From the NCBI GenBank assembly GCA_029237695.1, contig CM055279.1:62001-126000 (forward strand): DNA of 64,000 nucleotides, in the 5' to 3' direction. Positions 27,199-38,690 of this stretch are shown here, in pieces (the first letter of the stretch is position 1; every line of letters starts with the position of its first letter). The notes below the pieces were generated by a model. That model saw only the letters and a list, made by a program, of their open reading frames with translations, searched no databases and was not told the origin of the DNA. This stretch comes from Conchocele bisecta (taxonomy: Eukaryota; Mollusca; Bivalvia; Lucinida; Thyasiridae). Position numbers and translations under genes: made by a program.

Positions 27199-30117
27199 GT
27201 AAGTCACCGACTATATATGTGAACAAAGTATGTCACCGTCTACATATGTGAACACGGTAAGTCGCCGTTTATGTCTGTGAACACATTAAGTCGCCGTCTA
27301 TATCAGTGAATACAGTAAGTCGCCGTCTATATCTATGAACCCAGTTAGTCGCCGCGTACATCTGTGAACACAGTAAATCACCGTCTATATCTGTGAAAAT
27401 AGTAAGTCGCCGTCTATATATATGAACACAGTAAGTCGCCGTGTATATATATGAACACCGTAAGTCACAGTTTACATCTGTAAACACAGTAAGTCACCGT
27501 CTATATATGTAAACACAGTCAGTCACCGTCATATGTAAACACAGTAAGTCACCGTCTATATCTGTGAACACAGTATATCACCGTCTATATCTGTGAACAC
27601 AGTATGTCACCGTCTATATCTGTGAATATAGTAAGTCGCCGTCTATATCTGTAAACACAGTAAGTCACCGTCTATATCTGTGAACACAGTATATCACCGT
27701 CTATATCTGTGAGCACAGTATGTCACCGTCTATATTTGTGAATATAGTAAGTCGCCGTCTATATCTGTGAACACAGTAAGTCACCGTCTATATCTGTGAA
27801 CACAGTATATCACCGTCTATATCTGTGAATATAGTAAGTCACCGTCTATATCTGTGAACACAGTATGTCACCGTCTATATCTGTGAATATAGTAAGTCGC
27901 CGTCTATATCGTGAACACAGCACGTCAACCGTATATCTGTGAACACAGTTATCAGGTCTATATTGTGAATTAATAAGTCACCGTCTATATCTGGTCAACC
28001 CAGTATAATCACCGTCTATATGTAACACCGCTGTCACCGTCTATATCTGTGAATATAGTAAGTCGCCCGTATATCTGTGAAACACAGTAAATCACCGTCT
28101 ATATCTTGTGAACACAGTAGTCATCGTCTATATTTGTGAACACAGTACGTCCCCGTCTATATCTGTGAACACAGTATGTCGCCGTCTATATTTGTGAACA
28201 CAGTATGTCACCGTCTATACATGTGAACATAGTAAGTCACCGTCTATATCTTGAAATATAGTAGTCCCCGCGTCGTCATATCTGTGAACCAACAGTAGTC
28301 ACGCCTTTTCTGTGATAGTACGTTTCACCGTCTATATCTGTGAACACAGTACCTCACCGTTCTATACATCTGCTGAACATAGTAAGTCCCGTCTATCTAT
28401 GAAACACAGTATTGTAACCGTTATATCTGTAACCCAGTAAATGTCACCGTCTATATTTGTGAACACAGTACGTCCCCGTCTATTATCTGTGAACACAGTA
28501 ATGTGGCCGTCCATATTTGTTGAACACAGTATGTCACCGTCTATACATGTGAACATGTATTTCACCGTCTATAACATGATGAACATTAAGTAAGGTCCAC
28601 CCCGTCCTATATCTGTGAATATTAGTAAAAGTCGCCGTCTATATCGTGAAACACCTTAAGTCCACGCCTATATCTGTGAACATCGGTAAGTCACGTCTTA
28701 TCTGTGAAACAGTACCTCACCGTCTATATCTGTGATTGTTCAAACTTAGTAAGTCACCGTCTATATAATGTAAACACCAGTAGTACCGTTATATCTGTAA
28801 TACAAACTGTATGTCCAACCGTCTATATCTGTGAATATTAGCAAAGTCCGCCTTCTATATCTGTGAACACAGTAAAGTCACCGTCTATATATCTGCACAT
28901 AGTACGTCACCGACTATATTTGTGAACACAGTACGTCCCCGTCTAATCTGTAACACAGTATTCGCCGTCCTATTTTGTGAACACAGTATGTCACCGTCCT
29001 AGACATGAGAACGATAGTAAGTCACCGTCCAATACATGTGAACATAGTAAGTCACCGTACCTATTTCTGTGAATATAGTAAGTGTCTCCGTCTATATCTT
29101 GAACACATTGAATCTCCGCCTATATCTGTGAAAATAGTAACGTCACCGTCTATATCAGTGAACACAGTACCTCACCGTCCCTATATCTGTATGTGAACAT
29201 ATAAGTCACCGTCTATATATGTAAACACAGTATGTAACCGTCTATATCTGAAACACAGTATGTCACCGCTATATATGAACACAGTACGTCCGTCTATATC
29301 TGTGAACACAGTATGTCGCCGTCTATATTTGGTGAACACAGTAGTCACCGTCTAATACAGTGAACATAGTAATCACCGTCTATACATGTGACATTAATAA
29401 GTCACCGTCTATACTCTGTAAAAAGTAAGTCGCCGTCTATATCTGTGAACACATTTAATCACCACCTAGTCTGAACAAAATAGTAACGTCACCGTCTATA
29501 TATGTGAACACAGTACCTCACCGTCTATATCTGTGATGTGAACATAGTAAGTCACCGTCTATATATGTAAACACAGTATGTCACCGTCTAAATCTAAACA
29601 CTAGTCCCACCGTCTATCAATGAATATAGTAAGTCGCCATCTATATCTGTGAACACAGTAAGTCACCGTCTATATATCTGAACATAGTACGTCACCGTCT
29701 ATATCTGTGAACACAGTACCTCGTCGTCTATATCTGTGAACATAGTAAGTCACCGTCATATATGTAAAACACAGTATGTAACCGTCTCAATATCTGTAAA
29801 CACAGTATGTCACCGTCTATATCTGTGAATATAGTAAGTCGCCATCTATATCTGTGAACACAGTAAGTCACCGTCTATATATCTGAACATAGTACGTCAC
29901 CGTCTATATCTGTGAACACAGTACCTCGTCGTCTATATCTGTGAACATAGTAAGTCACCGTCTATATATGTAAACATAGTATGTAACCGTCTATATATGT
30001 AAACACAGTAAGTCACCGTCTATATCTTTGAACACAGTATATAACCGTCTATATCTGTGAATAGAGCAAGTCGCCATCTACATCTGTGAAGACAGTATGT
30101 CGCCGTCTATATCTGTG
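27176..30117 (+). repeat. 29-bp minisatellite copying an exon end plus splice donor
   Basis: The unit is CACCGTCTATATCTGTGAAC plus ACAGTAAGT. The first 23 bases equal the last 23 bases of the lectin exon (27,176-27,198), and the final six are the donor GTAAGT. About 100 units follow. The donor hexamer is intact in many units and altered in others (GTATGT, GTACCT, GTATAT, GTACGT). Some units form higher-order blocks: 29,630-29,760 and 29,820-29,970 are near-identical. The stretch 27,900-29,500 is full of single-base indels. Confidence 0.96.
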
Positions 30118-30124
30118 AAATGAG

Positions 30125-30760
30125 AAACATGTATAAATAATAAAAAAAAAATATTCCTATACAAGCTTGTTTCATGGAGAAAGCTAAGCAAACCGTCAGT
30201 GTTCTCCACCTGAAATAACTCCGCAAGTGAAGTAACATTAAAGTGTTTACGTCCAATATCGGCAGAGTCACTACAGTCCAGTAGGATGTGTTGCACAAAT
30301 GCGCTGTGGCATGGAATACACCCGGCCATGGAAGCGGCTCATCTTCGAGCATATATGAATGCGTTAGTCGTGTTTGTCCAATGCGGAACCGACTAAGGAA
30401 AATTTCATCCCAGCGTACATGTCTGCAGCCAGGAGTCTATTCGCCCAGAGTCGGTTTCACAGTATGAAGTTTATTATCACTGAGCAGATCCCACCGGGTC
30501 TGCATTGTATCAGAAATGAATGAGTTGATGGATGATTTAAAATCATGATAGCAAGCAAGCAAATTAGGAGCCGGTAGCTCCAGGGTGGCCTTGGCAGCAC
30601 TATCTGCCCTGCCATTGCCATTGATACCAGTATGACAGCGGAGACAACACAATATAATTTCCTTGCCAGACGAAATTAAACGATGGTGTAGGTCAATGAT
30701 TTGGCGGATACGTGGATGCTCGAGTTTCAGGTTGAAGAAAGCTTACAGTGCAGATAGTGA
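30125..30760 (-). pseudogene. Non-LTR retrotransposon RNase H fragment, decayed
   Basis: On the minus strand, split over at least two frames, one sees HTGINGNGRADSAAKA, the third conserved block of the RNase H domain found at the end of some non-LTR retrotransposon ORF2 proteins. It is preceded by EHPRIRQIIDLHHRLI and followed by a C-terminal region with LTHSYMLEDEPLPWP, then CIPCHSAFVQHILLDCSD and HFNVTSLAELF. This arrangement (RNase H, then a zinc-knuckle-like CxxC...H...C segment) fits Jockey/I-like elements. Reverse transcriptase and endonuclease parts are missing, so it is a 5'-truncated insertion in the lectin intron between the 29-bp array and exon 30,921. Frameshifted and inactive. 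Confidence 0.8.
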
Positions 30761-30920
30761 AAATAACTGTACTGAATTTATTACATTATCACAGACAAAA
30801 TGCATAACAAAAATAATAAATTCATCCTTTAGGTTAAAATTTCTCCCTCAACGTGTGAGCAAGATAAGTATACATTTCAATTTTGGTGAAATCAGATGGT
30901 TGGTTTTGTTTTACTTGCAG

Positions 30921-30959
30921 GCAAAACGACAGTTGAAAGCAGTACAGAGCGGATGAGAC
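30921..30959 (+). CDS. C-type lectin gene, short linker exon
   Basis: A 39-bp exon between acceptor TTTTACTTGCAG (30,920), which has a good pyrimidine tract, and donor GTAAGTATAT (30,960). Phase 1 at both ends. In frame it encodes KTTVESSTERMR, a Ser/Thr-rich linker after the lectin domain. Support comes from the phase match, the strong splice sites and the sensible continuation into the last exon. The donor with a few exon bases (TGAGAC) and following intron bases recurs in each unit of the adjacent 52-bp array. Confidence 0.75.
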
Positions 30960-33900
30960 GTAAGTATATAGACAATGCGTGTCAACGCATGTCCGTGGCC
31001 GCAGGTGGCTTCCATTGAGACGTAAGTATATAGAAAATGAATGTCCGTGGCCACAGGTGGTTTCCATTGAGGATTTATTTATATAGACAATACATGTCCG
31101 TGGCCACAGGTGGCTTCGATTGAGACGTAAGTATATAGACAATACATTTCAGTGGCCACAGGTGGCTTCCATTGATACGTAAGTATACAGATAATACATG
31201 TCTGTGGCCTCAGGTGGCGTCCATTGGGACGTAAGTATATAGACAATGCATGTCTGTGGCCACATGTGGCTTCCATTGAGACATACGTATAAAGAAAATA
31301 CATGTGACAATACATGTCTGTTGCTTCTAATGAGACGTAAGTATATAGACAATGCATGTCTGTGGCCACATGTGGCTTCCATTAAGACGTAACTATAAAG
31401 ACAATGCATGTCTGTGGCCGCAGGTGGCTTCCATTGAGACGTAAGTATGTAGACAATGCATGTCTGTAGCCACAGTTCGCTTCCTTTGAGATGTAAGTAT
31501 ATAGATAATGCATGTATGTGACAGCAGGTGGCTTCCATTGATACGTAAGTATATAGACAATGCATGTCCGTGGCCACATGTGGCTTCTAATGAGACGTAA
31601 GGATATAGACAATGCATGTCTGTGGCAACAGGTGGCTTCCATTGAGACGTAAGTATGTAGACAATACATGTTTGTAGCCACAGTTCGCTTCCATTGAGAT
31701 GTAAGTATATAGATAATGCATGTATGTGGCCGCAGGTGGCTTCCATTGAGACATAAGTATATATACAATGCATGTCCGTGGCCACATGTGGCTACTAATG
31801 AGACGTAAGGATATAGACAATGTATGTCTGTGGCAACAGGTGGCTTCCATTCAGACCTAAGTATATAGAAAATACATGTCCGTGCACACAGGTGGATTTC
31901 ATTGGGACGTAAGTATATAGACAATACATGTGTGAGGCCACATGTGGCTTCCATTGAGACGTAAACGTATACACAATATATGTCTGTGGCCACAGGTGGT
32001 TGCCATTGAGACGTAAGTATATAGACAATGCATGTCTTTGGCCACATGTGGCTTCTATTGATACGTATGTATACAGAAAATACACATCTGTGGCCACATG
32101 TGGTTTCCATTAAGACGAAACTATATACACAATGCATGTTTGTAGCCGCAGGTGGCTTCCATTGAGACGTAAGTATATAGACAATGCATGTCTGTGACCA
32201 AAGGTGGCTTCTATTGAGACGCAAGCATATAGGCAATATACGTCTGGGGCCACAGGTGGATTCCATTGAGACATAAATATATAAACAATGCATGACCGTG
32301 GCCTCAGGTGGCTTACATTGAGACGTAAGTATATAAACAATACATGTCCGTGGCCACAGATGGCTTCTATTGAAACGTAAGTATATTTAAAATACAGGTG
32401 GCTTCCATTTAGACGTAAATACATAGACAATACATGTCTGTGGCCGCAGGTGGCTTCAATTGAGACGTAAGTTTATAGACAATGCATGTCCGTGGCTACA
32501 GGTGGCTTCCATTGAGACATAAGTATATAGACAATACATTTCTGTGGCCGTAGGTGGCTTCAATTGAGACGTAAGTATATAGACAATACATGTCCGTGCC
32601 CGCAGGTGGCTTCTATTCAGAACGCCAGAATAATTGACAATACAATTGTCCGTGGCCGAGGTGCTTCTATTCAGACTAAGTATATAGACAATAATGTCCG
32701 TGGCCGCAGGTGGCTTCTATTCAGACGGAAGTATATAGACAATACATGTCTGTAGCCACAGCTGGCTTCTATTGAGACGTTAGCATATAGACAATACACG
32801 TCTGTGGCCACAGGTGGCTTCCATTGATACGTAAGTATATAGAAAATGCATGTATGTGACCACATTGGCTTCCATTGAGACGTAAGCATATAGACAATAC
32901 ATGTGTGTGTCCGTAGGTGGATTTCATTGAAACTAACGTATATAGACAATACATATATGTGGCCGCAGGTGGCTTCCATTCAGACGTAAGTATATAGACA
33001 ATGCATTTCAGTGGCCACAGATGGCTTCCATTGAGACGTACGTATATAGACAAAGTGTGTCTGTGGCTACATGTGGCATTCATCGAGACGTAAGCATATA
33101 GACGATGCATGTCTGTGGCCACAGGTGGCTTCCATTGAGACGTAAGTATATAGCCAATACATGTCCGTGGCCACCGTTGGCTTCCATTGAGACGTTCCAA
33201 TATAGAGAATACATGTCCGTGGCCACAGGTGGCTTCCATTGAGACGTAAGTATACAGACAATACATGTCCGTGGCCACAGGTGACTTCCATTGAGACGTA
33301 AGTATATGGACAATGCGTGTCAATGCATGTTCGCTGCCGCATGAGGCTTCCATTGAGACGTAAGTATATAGACAATACATGTCAGTGGCCACAGGTGGCT
33401 TTCATTGAGACGTAAGTATATAGACAATACATGGCCATGGCCGCGGGTGGCTTCCATTGAGACGTAAGTATATAGACAATACATGTATGTGACCGCAGGT
33501 GGCTTCCATTGAAACGAAAGTATATAGACTATACATGTCCGTGGCCACAGGTGTCAGTGTCAGGCCACAGGTGTCAGGTGTAAGTATATAGATAATACTT
33601 GTCTGTGACCACAGGTGGCTTCATCGAGACTTAAGTATATAGACAATACATGTCCGTGGCCACAGGTGGCTTTAATTGAGACGTAAGTATATAGACAATA
33701 CATGGCCATGGCCGCGGGTGGCTTCCATTGAGACCTAAATATATAGACAATACATGTATGTGACCGCAGGTGGCTTCCATTGAAACGTAAGTATATAGAC
33801 TATACATGTCCGTGGCCACAGGTGTCTTCCATTGAGACGTCAGTATATTGACAATACATTTCCGTGACCTCGGATGGCTTCCATTGAGACGTAAATATAT

Positions 33901-36320
33901 AGACAATACATGTCTGTGGCCGCAGGTGGCTGCAGTTGAGACGTAAGTATATAGACAATACATGTATGTGGCCACAGTTGGCTTACATTGACAAGTAAGT
34001 ATATAGACAATGCATGTCCGCGGCCGCATGTGGCTTCCACTGAGACGTATGTATATAGAGAATACATGTCCGTGGCCACATGTGGCTTCTAATGAGACGT
34101 AAGTATATAGACAATGCGTGTCCGTGGCCACAGTTGGATTCCTTTCAGACGTAAGTATATAGCCAATGCATTTCCGTGGCCACAAGTGGTTTCCATTGAG
34201 ATGTAAGTATATAGACAATACATGCATGTGGCCCATGTGGCTTCCATTGAGACGTAAGTATATAGCTAATGTACAACTGTGGCCACATGTGGCTTCCATT
34301 GAGACGTAAGTATATCAATATATATACAATGCATGTCCGTGGCCGCAGGTGGCTTCCATTTAGACGTAAGTATATAGACAATGCATGTTTGTGGCCAAAG
34401 GTGGCTTCCATTGAGACGTAAGTATATATACAATGTATGTCCGTGGCCACAGGTGGCTTCCATTGAGACGTTACAATATAGAGAATACATGTCCGTTGCC
34501 ACAAGTGGCTTCCATTGAAACGTAAGTATACAGACAATACATGTCCGTGGCCACAGGTGACTTCCATTGAGACGTAAGTATATGGACAATGCGTGTCAAT
34601 GCATGTTCGTTGACGCATGGCGCTTCCATTGAGACGTACGTATATAGACAATACATGTCCGTGGCCACAGTTGGCTTTCATTGAGACGTAAGTATATAGA
34701 CAATACATGGCCATGGCCGCGGGTGGCTTCCATTGAGACGTAAGTATATATACTATACATGTCCGTGGCCACAGGTGTCTTCCATTGAGACGTCAGTATA
34801 TTGACAATACATTTCCGTGGCCTCGGATGGCTTCCATTGAGACATAAATATATAGACAATACATGTCTGTGGCCGCAGGCGGCTTCCGTTGAGACGTAAG
34901 TATATAGACAATACATGTATGTGGCCACAATTGGCTTACATTGAGAAGTAAGTATATAGACAATGCATGTCCGTGGCCGCATGTGGCTTCCATTGAGACG
35001 TAAATATATAGATAATATATGTCTGTGGCCGCAGGTGGCTTCCGTTAAGACGTAAGTATATAGACAATACATGTATGTGGCCACAATTGGCTTACATTGA
35101 GAAGTAAGTATATAGACAATGCATGTCCGTGGCCGCATGTGGCTTCCATTGAGACGTAAATATATAGACAATACATGTCTGTGGCCGCAGGTGGCTTCCG
35201 TTAAGACGTAAGTATATAGACAATACATGTATGTGGCCACAATTGGCTTACATTGAGAAGTAAGTATATAGACAATGCATGTCCGTGGCCGCATGTGGCT
35301 TCCATTGAGACGTAAATATATAGACAATACATGTCTGTGGCCGCAGGTGGCTTCCGTTGAGACGTAAGTATATAGACAATACATGTATGTGGCCACAATT
35401 GGCTTACATTGAGAAGTAAGTATATAGACAATACATGTCTGTGGCCACATGTGGCTTCTAATGAGACGTAAGTATGTAGAAAATGCGTGTCCGTGGCCAC
35501 AGTTGGCTTCCTATGAGACGCAAGTATATAGACAATGCATGTCCGTGGCTACAAGTGGTTTCCATTGAGACGTAAGTATATAGACAATACATTCATGTGG
35601 CCGCATGTGGCTTCCATTGAGACGTAAGTATATAGCCAATGTACAACTGTGGCCGCATGTGGCTTCCATTGAGACGTAAGTATATAGCCAATGTACAACT
35701 GTGGCCGCATGTGGCTTCCATTGAGACTTAAGTATATAGCCAATGTACAACTGTGGCCGCATGTGGCTTCCATTGAGACGTAAGTATATAAATATATATA
35801 CAATGCATGTCCGTGGCCACAGGTAGCTTCCATTGAGACGTAAGTATATAGACTATACATGTCCGTGGCCACAGATGGTTTCCATTGAGACGTAAGTATA
35901 TAGCCAATACATGTCCGTGGCCGTAGGTGACTTCCATTGAGACGTAAGTTTATAGACAATACATATCTATGGCATGTCCATGGCCACAGGTAGCTTCCAT
36001 TGAGACTTAAGTATATAGACTATACATGTCCGTGGCCACAGGTGGCTTCCCTTGTGACGCCAGTATATAGACAATACATGTCCGTGGCCGTAGGTGACTT
36101 CCATTGAGACGTAAGTTTATAGACAATACATATCTATGGCCGCAGGTGGCTTCCCTTGTGACGTAAGTATATAGACAATACATGTCTGTGGCCGCAGGTG
36201 GCTTCCACTGAGACGTAAGTATATAGACAGTGCATGTCCGTGGCCACAGGTAACTTCCATTTAGAAGTAAGTATATAGACAAGACAATACTTGTCTGTGG
36301 CCACAGGTGTCTTCCATATC
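30953..36320 (+). repeat. 52-bp minisatellite with donor and acceptor motifs
   Basis: The unit reads TTGAGACGTAAGTATATAG, ACAATACATGTCCGTGGCC, ACAGGTGGCTTCCA (52 bp). About 100 units. It starts at the lectin exon donor (GATGAGAC|GTAAGTATATAGACAAT). Each unit holds a strong donor-like GAC|GTAAGTATAT and an acceptor-like CCACAG|GTGG. Higher-order duplication is clear: four copies of a roughly 155-bp triple unit at 34,830-35,430 and four copies of one unit at 35,590-35,790. The minus strand is open for hundreds of codons because three units are 156 bp, which is an artefact of periodicity. Confidence 0.96.
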
Positions 36321-36570
36321 TAGTAAACGAGTGGAACCTCTGTAAGCCGGACAAACACGCTGGGCCCTCTCGGAGAGTCAGGTCTGGTGATATGCCACTG
36401 CACTCAATTCGATTTAATTGCTTAATTGCCTATTGACGACTAGATTTTTCAATTTACTGGTAACAAGATGCGTATTTGGTGAGGAATGGGAAAGTTAATA
36501 AATGTTGTTTCACAAGAAAAATGACGTACCCTGAGTATGAAATGGATTAACAGGTTGCTTTATATTGCAG

Positions 36571-36632
36571 AGTCTGTGGTTACACTGGTCTCGACGGTGC
36601 TGACGGCGCTCGCTTGTTTCTGGCTGCAGTGA
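36571..36632 (+). CDS. C-type lectin gene, last coding exon with hydrophobic tail
   Basis: Acceptor TTGCTTTATATTGCAG ends at 36,570. In the phase carried from the previous exon the sequence encodes SVVTLVSTVLTALACFWLQ and stops at TGA 36,630-36,632. The tail is hydrophobic with no cytoplasmic residues behind it, preceded by the Ser/Thr-rich linker of the previous exon. That is the layout of a GPI-anchor signal, or of a single membrane helix with no tail. The lectin would then sit on the cell surface facing outward. Which of the two holds is inference. Confidence 0.75.
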
Positions 36633-37155
36633 AACGACATCTCTGTTGCTGTACAGTGAAATGCTATACATATGTCGTACACGTAATAGCCCATAACACG
36701 ATGACAGTTATTACTCAAACGAGTCCGGCGCTGGAACTCCTTATTCCAGCCGCCAAATTTGAAGTCCACGTTACTTTACGGCACATATTGCATATATTCG
36801 AAATCAGTTTCACCGGAAGACATCTCGAAATTTACTTCTCTGTACAATACGTTCCATGGTACACTGGTTTTAGTGTCAGTAAATCTCTCAACTATGGTGC
36901 CAGCCAGGTAGACAACTCGGGCATTCACGGAAATAACATGCAGACAGCAGTGATGTCCCTTTAGTGCGCCGCGGTACTCAGGTTGAGAGGCTCTTTCATG
37001 ACACGCGAGTTGTCGGCCACAGTATCTCAACCACTGGCTTGTAAATGAAGGGGACACTTGTGTGGGGATCAAAGTGAAATAAGTACTTTTTTCCAACTGC
37101 TCAAACCACATGTGCCTATAGTTCAGATGACTTCTGTCTTCAGAATATACATGTC
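36633..37155 (+). other. Probable 3' UTR of the lectin gene and flank
   Basis: Non-repetitive sequence directly after the lectin stop. No further exon is convincing. A polyadenylation signal could not be placed with confidence: AATAAA words occur only further on, one inside the adjacent MITE (about 37,497). Confidence 0.4.
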
Positions 37156-37632
37156 TTAAAGGTACATGTCCACTCAGTAGGCACAAACAGTTCTTTATAT
37201 CAGAGACATCATCGTTAATTCACCATTGCCCCACGTGTTGATTGTCATTTTTATACATTTTATATCAGATGTAAATTTCCACACTGATATCAGGGCGATA
37301 ACCGTGTTTCATTAAAATATTAACGGACATTACTATTTATTTTCTGTATTTAATTTTTGATGTGCAATGGTTATACTTTATAATCAGTCGAAAATATTAC
37401 AGGTTACGCATTTAATTAGTGCAAATAATTAAAAAATATATCATGCCTCATTTGCATATGAAAATAGCCTGATAACACCGCGAGTCACTATCAGTAAAAT
37501 AAATATTGTTACATATAAATGAATATATCTGTATAGCGGGCACTCGTAACGACGTTGATAACTGGTGCAATAGTGACACAAGTATACATTTGCTTAACTC
37601 TTTGTGCTTACTGAGGGGGCATACACCTTTAA
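37156..37632. mobile_element. TTAA-flanked MITE, copy 1
   Basis: TTAA at both ends (37,156-37,159 and 37,629-37,632) encloses a 0.47-kb sequence with imperfect terminal inverted repeats (AGGTACATGTCCACTCAGTA... at the left; the right end is the diverged complement). A second, inverted copy lies at 45,199-45,707. TTAA targets suggest piggyBac-type mobilisation. No coding capacity. Confidence 0.8.
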
Positions 37633-37867
37633 GCTAGTATTCAATTTTTTCAAATAAAATCAGTGACTCTATATACGTGTTTATAATCGGTGACTCTATA
37701 TACGTGTATAGTATACTATACGTGTTCATTATAGCTTTCATGTATGATGTTGCGCTTACACAATAAATAAAACAAAACACTTGTGTTTTGTGTAAACAAT
37801 GCATGATGTTATTAACCTCGTTTAACTATTTATGAGAAACTCTACATTGGCTCGTGCAACAGTAAGC

Positions 37868-38030
37868 TTGCCAATCATATTGCACATTACTATATTAAGC
37901 CTTGCTTCACAATCATGTTGCACATTACTATATTAAGCTGCGCTTCACAATCATGTTGTACATTACTATATTATGCCGCGCTTCACAATAATGTTGCACA
38001 TTACTATATTAAGCCGCGCTCCAGCAATGA
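37868..38030 (+). repeat. About 40-bp tandem repeat, four units
   Basis: Four imperfect units of CTTCACAATCATGTTGCACA followed by TTACTATATTAAGC. The last unit ends in CCGCGCTCC. No link to a gene is seen. Confidence 0.85.
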
Positions 38031-38625
38031 GAGCTTATGACTTTTGTACTACTTTACCACTGGACCATCTAGCACAAGCACGCATTCAGAGTAAGATCGA
38101 CTCTTTTTGTTGGAAATAGTGCCGTGGCTACCGTTGTTGAATGGCAAACAGCATAGTCCCTGAGTATACAATGTGAATGCGGCAGGCTGATGTGGATTTA
38201 GACAGGGCACATATGCCCATGCATCCATCGGCGTGAATCACGACTCAGTCAGCAATATTTCCGTCCGATTTCTCAGCCCGCGTTCCATAATGCGTGTCTG
38301 TGTCAATGAGATAAGTACACTTCCGGTTAGAAGCGACACCGGAAACATGGCCGCGGTGTAATTGATGGCAGGTCAGCATGAAATCTTGACTTACTCGAAA
38401 CCGGAAGTAGCAGTCTGTGTCGTGTCCCGGCTACATAAGGAGCAAAGTAAAACAGCTTTGCAATTGACAATACGGTCCTACAACACACAGACAGTCAAAA
38501 CAGTGTCCATAGACAGTACAAACCCACAGGGCAGCCACAATCTACCTGTACGAACTAGTATTATGTTGTCGTTCCTAAAATCAAGGACCTGATTCGGTTC
38601 TTAATCCATGTCTGATTTTTTGTTC
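38031..38625. other. No gene seen; weak tRNA-like word
   Basis: On the minus strand around 38,040-38,085, TGGTCCAGTGG matches a Pol III A-box but no B-box follows, so this is at most a worn SINE remnant. Two short frames show no family features. Confidence 0.3.
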
Positions 38626-38627
38626 CA

Positions 38628-38658
<31 letters not shown>

Positions 38659-38690
38659 GCGCGCACGCACGCACGCACGCACGCACGCAC
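38626..38690 (+). repeat. (ACGC)n microsatellite
   Basis: About sixteen ACGC units, interrupted once by GCGCGC. Confidence 0.95.

Noticed and set aside
31382..32293. A 303-codon minus-strand frame and many similar long frames in 30,950-36,350
   Set aside because: They translate the 52-bp tandem repeat; three units make 156 bp, so open frames persist with a 52-residue period and no start or domain logic.
16425..36320. Possible CRISPR-like arrays
   Set aside because: Units follow one another without unique spacers, and the host context is eukaryotic with introns.
38036..38090. tRNA gene or SINE on the minus strand
   Set aside because: Only an A-box-like TGGTCCAGTGG is present; no B-box or cloverleaf could be drawn.
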